NCBI RefSeq assembly: GCF_005222835.1
Contig: NZ_STGA01000006.1
Span: 62,001-126,000 of the forward strand
Source of the DNA: Rhizobium sp. FKY42
Lineage (GTDB): Bacteria > Pseudomonadota > Alphaproteobacteria > Rhizobiales > Rhizobiaceae
Length of the DNA stretch: 64,000 nucleotides
Reading direction: 5' to 3'
How positions within the stretch are numbered: the stretch's first letter is position 1; every line of letters starts with the position of its first letter. Made by a program: the position numbers and the translations under genes. Positions 34,969 through 44,587 of the stretch are shown here, piece after piece. The notes below the pieces were generated by a model that was not told the DNA's origin, searched no databases, and worked only from the letters and a program-made list of their open reading frames with translations.

Positions 34969-37900
34969 ATGACATCGTCATCGCGTGCCAGAAGCTGGAT
35001 ATTGCGCACCGCGCTTGCCGTGGTAACGATCCTGCTCGTCGGTATCATCGGCTTCGTGCTGTTCCTTGGCTTCGTTCCTGCGGGCAGCCGCTTGGCCGGA
35101 AAGTTGATCTCCTCCGCGATTTCGTCGCCCGACCAATCTATTTCCGTGTCAGCGCCGCAGGGGCTGCTGACGGGCAACCTGAAAATCGACCGCATCGCGC
35201 TGTCCGATCGCAACGGTGTTTACGCCGAGGCAAGCAACATCCTGGTGGACTGGTCTCCGCTTTCGCTTCTGCGCCGCACTTTCCACGCGGACCGGATCGA
35301 AATCGCCGAATTGAAGGCAATTCGCCCCCCGGTTCCGGCGCAGCAGCAGCCCGCAACAAGTTCCGGCAGCGGCGGCTTCTCATTACCTGTGGCCATCGAA
35401 ATCGATCGCTTCGCCTTGCCGGATATCGAGCTTGAGCCTGCGATCACCGGGCGTCGCTTCGAGCTTTCCGCAGAGGGCGCCGCAAACGCGACCGGCGAAC
35501 GCGTGGCACTGCAGCTTGCCGCGCGGCGCAAGGATGTACCAAATGCACTTGCGAAGACAGACCTCGTCTTCGCGCCGCAGCAGAACGAACTGAAGCTTCA
35601 GGCCCTTGTTTCGGAACCGCAGGGCGGACTGCTGGCGCGCCTCCTGCATTTGCCGGGCGCACCTTCGCTGGCGCTGGCGCTGGACGGACAGGGGCCATTG
35701 TCCAACTGGTCCGGGCAGTTGCGTGGCACGGTCGACAACAAGCCCGTGATCAGCATTGATGGCCGGCATGAATTATCTGCCGAGGGTGTTCACCAGCTTC
35801 AGATCCATGGCGGTGGCCAGCTTTCCGAGCTTCTGCCCCCGGCATTTCGTCCGCTTTTCATCGGGCGAACGGATGTCAATCTGGGCGCCCTGGTCAGCCA
35901 GAGCGGGCGGATTGAAATCAAGAAGGGCGAACTGGCTACAGGTTCCATGAAGGTGCAGGCATCGGGAGCGCTGGATCCTTCCGGTGACAACAGCCTGACC
36001 GTTAGCGCGACCGCGACCAACGGCTCGATCAATCTTGAATGGCCTATGCAGCCGCAATCCGCGCGCTTTGCAATCGATAACCTGAACTTCACGCTGACCG
36101 GACCGGCTGAAGGATCACGTTTCAATGCGACAGCAGCGCTGAAGTCCATCAATGCAGCAGGAGCTTCCCTGGCTCAGGTGCGACTTCAGGCAGAAAGCGA
36201 AGACCTGAACCTTGTCGAGCAATCCGGCAGCGTTCGCACGCGGCTCAGCATCGCCCAGGCCGATTTTGAAAATCCGGATCTGGATCGTCTGGTCCAGGGG
36301 CCGATCCGGCTCGACGCTCCGATCAGGCTCGCTCCGCCCGCAATTGGTCTCGATGCATCGACCTTTGAAAGCGGCAAAGCATCCGGCACCATCAGCGGTG
36401 CCTTCAATACGGCAAAACAATCGGTTACCGGCAATATCCGCATATCGCTGAACCCGACTGGGCTGCCAATAGCCGCAGGACGTTACTTCGATGATGGGAT
36501 CGGTGTCGAAGGCTATGTCGATGGCGTCATCGGCGGCCGGATCAGCCTCGAAAACCTCGTCGTCAAATCAAGCACGATCGAAGGCCACGGCAATGTGCTG
36601 TGGGACGGCACGAAACTCAATGCGCATCTGGCGGGACGCGTGCCCGAGATTGGACGCTTTCAGCCCGACGCCAAGGGCGCAGCAGGCTATGACGTCGTAT
36701 TGGACGGGCCGCTGAACGCGATCGGCGTAAAGGCCGTCGTCAACTCCGCAGAAGCCCGCTACAGCGGCCGGACGCTTGAGGCCGTCAGCGCCCGCTTCGA
36801 CGGTACGGTCGGCACGTCTTCCATTGGTGGCATGGCGCTCGTATCGGGTCGCGTGGACGGCAAGCCGCTGAAACTCGATGCTGAAGTGCGCCGCGAAAAC
36901 GGAACCATTCGTCTGCCGCGGCTGGCGCTGGATGCGGGTGCGAACCGGCTGAGCGGAAATCTGGCATTTTCTCCCGACTTCCTGCCGCAAGGACAACTTG
37001 CTTTCGATTGGCCGGATATTGGTCTGCTTGCTTCCTTGGCTGGTCAACAGGCGGGCGGCGACCTTCGCGGCTCCTTAAGCCTCGGCCAGTCGAACGGCAA
37101 GATCTCCGCGACGATCAACGCGACGGGTCAATCCGTTTCCTACGACAGTACCGTGATCGAGGGCCCTGCTCTTAACATCACAAGCAAGGATCTGCTTGGA
37201 TTTTCGGTCGATGGCGTCATTCACGCGGCTAAGCTGAACGCAGGCGGACAAGTACTGGCCGACACGGCGCTGACGCTTGCCGACAGGTCTGGCATTCTCG
37301 GATTCAATCTGGCAAGCCGTTATTCCGACGCGCCGCTCGTCATGACGGGCGCCTTCGATCGCTCTCATCCGGACGGCATGACGCTCGTTCTGGATCGTCT
37401 CGAGGCAAAGCCCTCCGGGTTGAATCTCGCACTGGCGAACCCGGCTCGGGTGACGATTTCTGATGGTGTGGCAAATCTCGGCAGCATCGTCTTGAACGCA
37501 GGCGGCGGCCGTCTCGTCATCGAAGGCAGTGCGGGGGGGCCCCAGTTGAATGTGGCGCTCCGGCTGAGCGACCTGCCAGCGGCCATAGCCGACGAATTCC
37601 GCCCCGGCCTCGGGGCCGAAGGCATGATCGGTGGCGCAGTCACAGTCTCCGGCACCACATCTAGTCCCGTCATTCGATACAGCCTCGGATGGCAGAATGC
37701 TCATGTTGCCGAAACGAAGGCACGCGGCCTGGGCCCCCTGTCGCTCTCCAGCCGGGGACGCTTCCAGAACGGCACGCTGACGCTGGAACAGACGACATTG
37801 ACCGGCCGCGACGGCCTTTCAATCAATGCGGGTGGAACGGTAGGAACCAACACGCCGCAGAGTCTAGATATCCGCGGCAATCTCGTTTCGGTGCCTGCGA

Positions 37901-40900
37901 GCCTTGCCAACGCTTTCGTCGCGGATCTCGACGCACGTGGCCAATTGACCGGCACCGTCACGATTTCGGGTTCGGCAAGCGCTCCAGAAGCCGCTTTTCA
38001 AGCAAAACTCTCGAATGCTTCCCTGGCTCAGACACGCGCCGCAGAAATGAACCGCATCGACTCCGATCTCTCGGGGCGCTTCTCCGGCGATACTGTGATA
38101 ATCGACCGGCTGTCAGTGACTGGCGAGCAGGGCCTTTCGGCGGAAGCGAGTGGCACGATTGCCGTGAGCAACGGCAATGCCTTGGGGCTCCAGGCAAAGT
38201 TGCATGCAATTCCGGCAAGCCTTTTGAATGCCTTGCGTCCTGACATCGGCGCAGAGGGCGTTCTATCGGGAACGATCAACGCAAGCGGTTCATTGAGCAC
38301 GCCTGCTGCTGTCTTCGAGATGGCTGTGAAAGACCTGACGCTGAAACAGACCCGGGATGCTGTAATGACACCGCTTGGCATGACCGCAAGCGGACGCCTC
38401 GAAAACCAGGTTCTCAACCTGTCGAACGCCAGCCTCACCGGCGCCAACGGGCTTTCCCTGGCAGCTTCCGGAACGGCAGCGCTGACTGGCGACAAAGCGC
38501 TTAGCATGACGGCGAATATCGCCAATCTGCCGCTTTCACTCGCCGATGTGCTGCATCCGGGTCTACAGGCAGGAGGCATCTTGAACGGCTCCATTACGCT
38601 GTCCGGCCGCACCGATGCACCCGCGGTTCAATATCAACTGCAAGGTTCTGATATTGCGATTGCCCAGAGCCGCCAGACCGGCGTTCGCGACATGACGTTG
38701 CGCGCTACCGGCAGCTTTGAGAATGGTACTCTTACTCTCGGCGATACATCCCTGACCGATCCTTCAGGCCTTTCCGTCAACGCCAAGGGGCGCGTCGTCG
38801 TGAGCGGCACGCAGGGACCGGCCATCGACGTGAACGCATCGATCGCTGCCCTGCCTGCAGCCTTGGCAAATGCATTTGCGCCCGATCTTGATGCCGGTGG
38901 GATCATCTCCGGCACTGTTTCCTCGACCGGCACCCCTGAAGCACCGATTGCCAACTTCAAGCTGCGCTGGGCGGATGTCGCAACGTCACAAACACGCACA
39001 TCTGGCCTTGCAGGACTGAATCTCGACGCAGACGGACGCTTGGCCGAAGGAATGTTGAGCCTGAATGATGTGCAACTGACGGGGCCGCAAGGACTATCAG
39101 CGTCCGCAAAGGGTACGATTGGCCTGGCAGGCGAGCGTCCGCTGGATCTGACCGCCCAGCTTGTGGCGCTTCCAGCAAGCCTCGCCAATGCCTTTCTTCC
39201 AGGCGTGCAGGCATCCGGTTTGGTGTCCGGTTCGGCAAACATTGCCGGAACTGCTGCCTCACCGTCCGTCCGCTATGACGTTCAGTGGGCTGACGGCGCA
39301 ATTCGGCGTCAGGGTGACGCCGCAGTTGGTCCCCTCAATCTGCGGGCAGAAGGCTCCTTCTCAAACAACCGCCTGACACTTGGCACAACGCGTCTCACTG
39401 GCCCCAGCGGTCTTTCGGTCACCGCTGGCGGTGATGTATCGCTGCCGCAGGGCGGTCAGGGAGCCCCTGCCCTCAACCTCAACGCCGACATCAATGCGCT
39501 GCCTGCCAATCTTGCCAACGCCTTTGTGCCGAACCTCGGCGCTTCCGGCATTATTTCCGGCAAGGTTTCCGCACTCGGCAATGGAAACACGGGCGCCCGT
39601 TTCGATCTGGCCTGGAATGATGCATCGCTTGCACAGACCAGAAGTGCAGGGCTGCAAGGCTTCCGTATCACCACGGAAGGCACGTTCGCCGACAACCGCC
39701 TCAACTTCCAGACGACGCTTGGCGGCGCTGGCGGATTGAACCTGTCCGGCGGCGGAAGCGTCGGGCTGGCGGGTTCAAAGCCGCTGGATCTGCGCTTTCA
39801 GGGCACGCTGCCCTTTGGCCTTCTGGCAAGCCAGCTTTCAGCACAGGGCTTTGTTCCGGAAGGCACGGGCACCATCAACGTATCGGTCTCTGGAACCGCG
39901 GCGGCGCCTCAGATAACCGGTAACGCCTCCACCAGCGGAGCCCGCCTCATCGATGTTCGTCGTAACCTGGCCCTCAACAACATCAATGCCCAGGTGAATT
40001 TCAATCGTGATCGCGCAGAAATCGCGACAATCTCTGCGTCGCTCTCGACGGGCGGTACAATTGCAGCACAGGGCAGCGTCGGGTTGACGGACGGCTTTGC
40101 CGCAGACCTGCGCATTGCATTGAACAACGCCACCTATGTTGATGGAACCTTGTTCAATGCCACCGCCAACGGCAACCTGACTGTGACCGGTCCATTGCTG
40201 CAAAATCCGTCGCTGGGCGGAACGGTGACCCTCACGCGTGCAAACATCACGGTTCCTGCGAAGCTTCCAGCCTCGCTTGCGGAAATCAACGTCAAGCATC
40301 GCAACGCGCCGCCTGATGTGCGAGCTCTTCTCGCTGCACTGGCGCCGAAGGGGGGCGAAGGCACGAACAGCAATCTTTCCCTCGATCTGGTTCTGAATGC
40401 TCCTAACGGTATCTTTGTGCGAGGACGCGGGATAGATGCGGAACTTGGTGGCAATCTCACCATCCGTGGCTCAGCGTCAGACCCTGTCGTCGCCGGTGGT
40501 TTTGAAATGCGCCGCGGCCGTATCGTCATCCTCAGCAAGCGCCTCGATTTTACCAGCGGCAAGATTACGTTTGGCGGCAGTCTGATCCCCGTGCTGGACA
40601 TGGCCGCCGAGACCAGTTCCAACCAGACGACCATCACCATTACCGTGACCGGTGTCGCTAACGACCCGGACATTGCCTTCACCTCGTCGCCCTCCCTTCC
40701 GCAGGACGAAGTGCTGGCACGCCTGATTTTCGGCCAATCCATGTCGCGTCTTTCGGCCCTTCAGATCGCCCAATTGGCGGATGCCGTCAGCCAGCTTGCG
40801 GGCGGTGGGGACAGTTCGCTGTTCCAGACCTTGCGCGGCAAGCTGGGTGTAGACGATCTGGACCTCAAAACAGACGATAATGGCCAAACCAGTGTCTCAT

Positions 40901-41064
40901 TGGGACGGCGCCTGAATGACAAGACCTACTTTCAGGTGGAACAAGGCGGCAGCAGCGGAGCCAAGGCCAGCATCAACCTGGATGTGGGCCGTGGCGTGAA
41001 GCTCAAGGGCTCAGCCGGGAGTGGTGGCGGTTCGGCTGGCATCTTCTACGAAAAAGAATATTGA
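34969..41064 (+). CDS. tamB: TamB, very large inner-membrane-anchored translocation protein
   Basis: A 2031-residue AsmA-like protein. One N-terminal membrane anchor (residues ~11-35) is followed by a long beta-rich periplasmic body and the conserved C-terminal DUF490 domain (roughly 1690-2031, with GRIVILSKRLDFTSGKITFGG and PDIAFTSSPSLPQDEVLARLIFG). TamB forms a hydrophobic groove spanning the periplasm and works with TamA. It is much longer than E. coli TamB (1259 residues); much of the excess is a seven-fold repeat at residues 869-1613 listed separately. Frame is intact throughout. Confidence 0.95.
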   Translation: MTSSSRARSWILRTALAVVTILLVGIIGFVLFLGFVPAGSRLAGKLISSAISSPDQSISVSAPQGLLTGNLKIDRIALSDRNGVYAEASNILVDWSPLSLLRRTFHADRIEIAELKAIRPPVPAQQQPATSSGSGGFSLPVAIEIDRFALPDIELEPAITGRRFELSAEGAANATGERVALQLAARRKDVPNALAKTDLVFAPQQNELKLQALVSEPQGGLLARLLHLPGAPSLALALDGQGPLSNWSGQLRGTVDNKPVISIDGRHELSAEGVHQLQIHGGGQLSELLPPAFRPLFIGRTDVNLGALVSQSGRIEIKKGELATGSMKVQASGALDPSGDNSLTVSATATNGSINLEWPMQPQSARFAIDNLNFTLTGPAEGSRFNATAALKSINAAGASLAQVRLQAESEDLNLVEQSGSVRTRLSIAQADFENPDLDRLVQGPIRLDAPIRLAPPAIGLDASTFESGKASGTISGAFNTAKQSVTGNIRISLNPTGLPIAAGRYFDDGIGVEGYVDGVIGGRISLENLVVKSSTIEGHGNVLWDGTKLNAHLAGRVPEIGRFQPDAKGAAGYDVVLDGPLNAIGVKAVVNSAEARYSGRTLEAVSARFDGTVGTSSIGGMALVSGRVDGKPLKLDAEVRRENGTIRLPRLALDAGANRLSGNLAFSPDFLPQGQLAFDWPDIGLLASLAGQQAGGDLRGSLSLGQSNGKISATINATGQSVSYDSTVIEGPALNITSKDLLGFSVDGVIHAAKLNAGGQVLADTALTLADRSGILGFNLASRYSDAPLVMTGAFDRSHPDGMTLVLDRLEAKPSGLNLALANPARVTISDGVANLGSIVLNAGGGRLVIEGSAGGPQLNVALRLSDLPAAIADEFRPGLGAEGMIGGAVTVSGTTSSPVIRYSLGWQNAHVAETKARGLGPLSLSSRGRFQNGTLTLEQTTLTGRDGLSINAGGTVGTNTPQSLDIRGNLVSVPASLANAFVADLDARGQLTGTVTISGSASAPEAAFQAKLSNASLAQTRAAEMNRIDSDLSGRFSGDTVIIDRLSVTGEQGLSAEASGTIAVSNGNALGLQAKLHAIPASLLNALRPDIGAEGVLSGTINASGSLSTPAAVFEMAVKDLTLKQTRDAVMTPLGMTASGRLENQVLNLSNASLTGANGLSLAASGTAALTGDKALSMTANIANLPLSLADVLHPGLQAGGILNGSITLSGRTDAPAVQYQLQGSDIAIAQSRQTGVRDMTLRATGSFENGTLTLGDTSLTDPSGLSVNAKGRVVVSGTQGPAIDVNASIAALPAALANAFAPDLDAGGIISGTVSSTGTPEAPIANFKLRWADVATSQTRTSGLAGLNLDADGRLAEGMLSLNDVQLTGPQGLSASAKGTIGLAGERPLDLTAQLVALPASLANAFLPGVQASGLVSGSANIAGTAASPSVRYDVQWADGAIRRQGDAAVGPLNLRAEGSFSNNRLTLGTTRLTGPSGLSVTAGGDVSLPQGGQGAPALNLNADINALPANLANAFVPNLGASGIISGKVSALGNGNTGARFDLAWNDASLAQTRSAGLQGFRITTEGTFADNRLNFQTTLGGAGGLNLSGGGSVGLAGSKPLDLRFQGTLPFGLLASQLSAQGFVPEGTGTINVSVSGTAAAPQITGNASTSGARLIDVRRNLALNNINAQVNFNRDRAEIATISASLSTGGTIAAQGSVGLTDGFAADLRIALNNATYVDGTLFNATANGNLTVTGPLLQNPSLGGTVTLTRANITVPAKLPASLAEINVKHRNAPPDVRALLAALAPKGGEGTNSNLSLDLVLNAPNGIFVRGRGIDAELGGNLTIRGSASDPVVAGGFEMRRGRIVILSKRLDFTSGKITFGGSLIPVLDMAAETSSNQTTITITVTGVANDPDIAFTSSPSLPQDEVLARLIFGQSMSRLSALQIAQLADAVSQLAGGGDSSLFQTLRGKLGVDDLDLKTDDNGQTSVSLGRRLNDKTYFQVEQGGSSGAKASINLDVGRGVKLKGSAGSGGGSAGIFYEKEY
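37573..39807 (+). repeat. Seven tandem ~106-residue repeats inside tamB
   Basis: From residue 869 to 1613 the protein is seven consecutive units of 106, 106, 106, 108, 106, 110 and 103 residues, counted by eye. Each starts with an LPASLANAF-like anchor followed by P-x-L-x-A-x-G-x-x-SG, has a central LxxxGxFxxGxLxL stretch and ends near LTGxxGLSxxAxGxV. The units are diverged in sequence but nearly constant in length. They presumably add rungs to the beta-groove. Confidence 0.85.
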
Positions 41065-41257
41065 TCTCGCTCGTCCAAGCGGTCGCTGGACATAAATTCG
41101 GCGGATCGATTCAGCATTAAGAAACAATCTTCCTATAATTTTAACGAAACGCCGTCGCGAGACAAAGACCCGTCGCGCATGAGGCGATCAATTTAACAGC
41201 TTGCTGCACTCGCGAGGGGTGGGTGCAGACTTGCAGCAACGCTTAAGGACATCCGGA

Positions 41258-41734
41258 ATGGCGACGATCACTTCCAACAGCTTCAGCGGCGACACTCTCG
41301 AAATCATCGCATTCCGCCTTCACGATCAGGAATTCTGCGTGAAGACGACGACGATCCGCGAAATCCGCGGCTGGGCTCCCTCCACACCGATTCCGCATGC
41401 TCCGGCAGATGTCATCGGCGTCATGAACCTGCGTGGCTCCGTCATTCCAATCATCGATCTCTCCTATAAGCTTGGCATGAAAAGCACCGTTGCCAACGAG
41501 CGTTCGGCGATTGTCGTTACCGAGGTTCACAATATGGTTATCGGCATGCTGGTCGATCGCGTATCCGACATCCTGACGATTTCCTCCAGCCAGATCCAGC
41601 CTGTGCCGGAAGTCTCCGCGTCGTTCGACAAATCTTTCTCCGAAGGCATTATTGCATCGGAAAGTGGTATGATCTGCTTCCTGAACCTCTCCAAGATGTT
41701 TAAAGGCAGTGAGATCGACGACTTGGCGGCTTAA
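41258..41734 (+). CDS. cheW: CheW-like chemotaxis coupling protein
   Basis: A 158-residue single-domain CheW protein (LEIIAFRLHDQEFCVKTTTIREIRGW, then NLRGSVIPIIDLSYKLG, and GMLVDRVSDILTISSSQIQPVPEV). CheW bridges chemoreceptors and the CheA kinase. ATG 41258 is preceded by AAGGAC; the longer ORF from 41201 has no support. It is alone here with no che cluster nearby, so it is an accessory CheW. A terminator follows. No CtrA box could be confirmed upstream. Confidence 0.93.
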   Translation: MATITSNSFSGDTLEIIAFRLHDQEFCVKTTTIREIRGWAPSTPIPHAPADVIGVMNLRGSVIPIIDLSYKLGMKSTVANERSAIVVTEVHNMVIGMLVDRVSDILTISSSQIQPVPEVSASFDKSFSEGIIASESGMICFLNLSKMFKGSEIDDLAA

Positions 41735-41754
41735 TTTAGAAAAATCGAAATTAT

Positions 41755-41788
41755 AAAGGCAGCCTTATAACTGCCTTTTATTGTTAAG
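41755..41788 (+). terminator. Intrinsic terminator after cheW
   Basis: AAAGGCAG-N8-CTGCCTTT, a perfect 8-bp stem, followed by TTATTGTT, 20 bases after the cheW stop. Confidence 0.85.
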
Positions 41789-41856
41789 GTTATTTTCAAC
41801 TTGGTAAACAATGTATTGATATTACCAAGATCGTTGGATACGAAACTCCTGAGTTC

Positions 41857-41862
41857 AGGAGG
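41857..41862 (+). promoter_or_regulatory. Ribosome-binding site fixing the TTG start of the asparaginase
   Basis: A consensus AGGAGG lies eight bases before TTG at 41871. The encoded MNKLLLIHTGG start is that expected for asparaginases, so the TTG is accepted. Confidence 0.82.
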
Positions 41863-41870
41863 AAAATCCG

Positions 41871-42719
41871 TTGAATAAACTGCTTCTGATTCATACCGGT
41901 GGCGCAATTGGGATGGCTCCAGGTCCTAAAGGACTGACGCCGATGAGGGGACTCGTCGAAAGTGCACTCAGCGCTCGGCTTCCTGCAGATATGAAGCTGG
42001 TTGCCAATGTTTTCAGCCCACTGCTCGATAGTGCGAATGTCGGCCCGATTCACTGGAACGCCATGTTGGAGGCGATCCGTACACACCCCGGATTGCCGGT
42101 CATCATCACCCATGGCACGGACACCATGTCCTTTACCGTCGCTGCCCTTTCCCAGGCTCTGGTGGACGAAGGAAGACGGGTGATCCTGTGTGGGTCAGTC
42201 GTACCATTGGGTGAAGATGGCGATGCTGAAGCAAACCTGACACTCGCGATCGAAGCTGCCACGCAGGAAGGCGACGGGGTCTTTCTTGCTCTCGGTGGCA
42301 AACTTATGACTGCCGATGGACTGGTGAAGCATCAAGGCAATAATGCAGTTTCTCTTAGCACCAAACAGGATGAGAAGCTGGACCCTCCACGGTTTCGAAC
42401 CTTCCCAGAGAGGCGATTGGCGATCCTGACACTGACACCCGGAATGCCGGCAGAATTCCTGTCTGCCGCGCTTGCGACCTTGGACGGCGCAGTGTTGCGA
42501 GTCTTCGGATCCGGGACCGTCATGGCAAATCCTCTTGTTCTAGAAGCAATCAAACAAGCCATTGCTGACGGCAAGCGTATCCGCGCGGTGAGCCAGTCAC
42601 AGGATGTCGGCATTATTCCGGGCTATTTCGCAGCAGGTGCAGCACTTTGGGATATCGGCGTCGAGAATGGTGCCGACGAAACGCCGGAAGCGGCTCTGAT
42701 CAAGCTCTGGCTGAACTAA
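41871..42719 (+). CDS. L-asparaginase (type I-like, N-terminal asparaginase domain)
   Basis: Hydrolyses asparagine to aspartate and ammonia. The two catalytic motifs are visible: HTGGAIG near the N-terminus (Thr9) and THGTDTM (T80-M86, with Thr83 and Asp84). At 282 residues it is shorter than the ~330 of E. coli AnsA/AnsB and looks cytosolic, with no signal peptide. It starts with TTG behind a perfect AGGAGG and is followed by its own terminator, so it is monocistronic. Substrate preference (Asn versus Gln) cannot be judged. Confidence 0.9.
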   Translation: MNKLLLIHTGGAIGMAPGPKGLTPMRGLVESALSARLPADMKLVANVFSPLLDSANVGPIHWNAMLEAIRTHPGLPVIITHGTDTMSFTVAALSQALVDEGRRVILCGSVVPLGEDGDAEANLTLAIEAATQEGDGVFLALGGKLMTADGLVKHQGNNAVSLSTKQDEKLDPPRFRTFPERRLAILTLTPGMPAEFLSAALATLDGAVLRVFGSGTVMANPLVLEAIKQAIADGKRIRAVSQSQDVGIIPGYFAAGAALWDIGVENGADETPEAALIKLWLN

Positions 42720-42740
42720 CGTCATATAGCGGCTATGCTG

Positions 42741-42770
42741 AAAGGGCACCTTCAATGAAGACGCCCTTTT
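42741..42770 (+). terminator. Intrinsic terminator after the asparaginase gene
   Basis: AAAGGGC pairs with GCCCTTT, with an inner CTTC/GAAG stem, and is followed by T; 21 bases after the stop codon. Confidence 0.8.
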
Positions 42771-42836
42771 GCTGCGATCCAAACCATGCCAGCGAGCGGT
42801 TGCTAGGTCTCGCTGACACATCGCGTTGTCGGAACC

Positions 42837-44079
42837 TTATCCGAACAGCGCGAAGCTGCTTTTGAGGGCTACCCAGACACCCTACAGAAGCTGAAGTCCA
42901 ACCGCCGCCCAGGCAAGCATGGCCTGGGCATCCAGCCCGCCCTTGCCAATCCCGAAGGATCCTGTCGGACCCGAATTCGCTGCGGCTGATTTGGCCTGTA
43001 GAGAGGCCACTTCCTCATCCGACATGAACCACCTGTCGGGTAGTGGCTTGACAAAGACATTGGCTACGAGGCCGTAGTGCCAGCATGCCTGCGAGGATGT
43101 ACATGGTGCTCGTATAGAGAGCAGGGCCCGGTGTGACGCCGACCGCGATCTGCGCTTCACGAATGCAATTCACCACGACCGATCCAACGATGCCTGCGGT
43201 TGCCCAGGCTGTCAGAAGCCGTCCATGGATAGCGCCAACGAACTGCGTTCCAAAGATATCGGCGAGATAGGCCGGGATGGTTGCAAACCCGTCGTCATAC
43301 ATCGACAGGGTGATACCGAAGGCGAGAACGAACAGTGCCTCGGGGCCCATCATAGCGAGCTTGGGAGCCAGCACATAGAGCACGATGCCGAGAATAGAGA
43401 AGCAGAAATAGGTGTTTTTCTACCGATTCTGTCGGACATGGAGGCCCAGAAAAAGCGACCGCCAAAGTTGAAGAGCAAGAGAAGACCGGTGAAGCCCGCG
43501 GCGATTGCGGCAATCTAGGCCTTCTGCGCAGCGTCTAGCTGGGCGAAGGCAACACCTGGCTGACCGCTCAGCAAACCTGCAAAGATTTCCGGCATCGTGG
43601 GAGAAGCCATGCCGATCATGCCGATGCCTGCCGACACATTGAGGCAGAGCACCGCCCAGATGAGCCAGAACTGTTTCGTCTTATGAGCATCGCGCAGGTG
43701 AACGTGGCGGGTCGTGATCATCGAGCTTTTCTGCGACAGGCGGGATCCAGCCTTCAGGACGCCAGCCAGCCGGGGGAATCCGATATCCGAAAGTACCGCC
43801 CATGATGAAGACGAAATAGATAAGCGCCGTGACGACGAAGGTCTGCCAGACGCCGACCGAACCATCCGTCTTGAAATAGGCCATCAGCAGGTTGGCCAAG
43901 GGTGCGCCAATCATCCCACTGCCGCCGAAGCCCATGATGGCCACGCCGATGCAAAGATAAATGGCCAAAGCGGCTGGCAGAACCAGCCATCGATTGAAAC
44001 CCGGTTGAGCGATGATCCGCGCGCGATCAAGAAGACCGGCCTGCGCCACGCCTCCGCCAGTTACGCCCGCTACCGCCAT
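42837..44079 (-). pseudogene. Oxalate/formate antiporter (OFA, MFS) pseudogene
   Basis: Fragments of one MFS transporter of the OFA family run in order on the minus strand from the ATG at 44079 (RBS GGGAGG). Intact pieces include RWLVLPAALAIYLCIGVA, IMGFGGSGMIGAPLANLLM, FWLIWAVLCLNVSAGIGM, FWASMSDRIGRK and FVKPLPDRWFMSDEEVASL. Lesions: an internal deletion of much of the N-terminal half after the first membrane segment, frameshifts near 43730, 43415-43419 (a short T run) and 43070, and in-frame TAG codons at 43515-43517 and 42882-42884. It lies downstream of fdsD, so it was probably the formate carrier of the operon. Confidence 0.88.
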
Positions 44080-44242
44080 TGCGAAAACCTCCCTTGCAAT
44101 GTCAGAGCACAGAATATCGATCCGCCACACGCCCGTGCGCCGGTTCAGATGATGTGACGAATACGCACTACGTTGCTCGTCTATGGCTTCGGAAGCCTGC
44201 TCCCCGATCCGCAATCCCCACTGCGGATGTCATCAGGAAAGG

Positions 44243-44587
44243 TCAGGTAGAGCCCGCCGGAATACTCGGTTCCGACAGGGATTCGCCAGCCACCGGTCCA
44301 CGACCTCCGGGTGCGCTATGAGCGGCATCCTGCCCGAGGCCGACAGCATTCGTAGTGGCAGCGTTCGGCCGCCTGATCTTCGATGAGGCCTGGACGACGA
44401 GCGGAAGAAAGCCGCCAATGCCCTGATCGATCATCTCGAAGAACCGGCAGCGCATACGTGGTTCCCAAAACTTGTTGATGTGGGTGGCAACACCATCCAC
44501 CCGCACCTCTTCCGGCTGCGACAGAAAGAAGGTTGCGATCTGGTTCGCCATCCGAACCAGCTTTTCGTCGGTGTGATTAAGCGACAT
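44243..44587 (-). CDS. fdsD: Formate dehydrogenase delta subunit with extended C-terminus
   Basis: The N-terminal ~70 residues match FdsD (KLVRMANQIATFFLSQPEEV, THINKFWEPRMR, IRRPNAA near residue 75). FdsD is a small accessory protein for maturation or activity of the NAD-dependent formate dehydrogenase. ATG 44587 overlaps the fdhD end by 11 bases. The usual stop after the IRRP segment is missing, so the reading frame continues about 37 more residues of low complexity (114 in all), suggesting decay of the 3' end next to the OFA pseudogene. The longer upstream start to 44653 is rejected. Confidence 0.82.
   Translation of the reverse strand: MSLNHTDEKLVRMANQIATFFLSQPEEVRVDGVATHINKFWEPRMRCRFFEMIDQGIGGFLPLVVQASSKIRRPNAATTNAVGLGQDAAHSAPGGRGPVAGESLSEPSIPAGST

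Noticed and set aside
37533..37539. G7 run in tamB as a frameshift
   Set aside because: The frame continues across it without interruption for over 1100 further codons.
44160..44330. Plus-strand stretch translating to LLVYGFGSLLPDP, resembling a gamma-glutamylcyclotransferase start
   Set aside because: The frame has stops within 30 codons and overlaps the fdsD tail; the likeness is too short to claim even a remnant.
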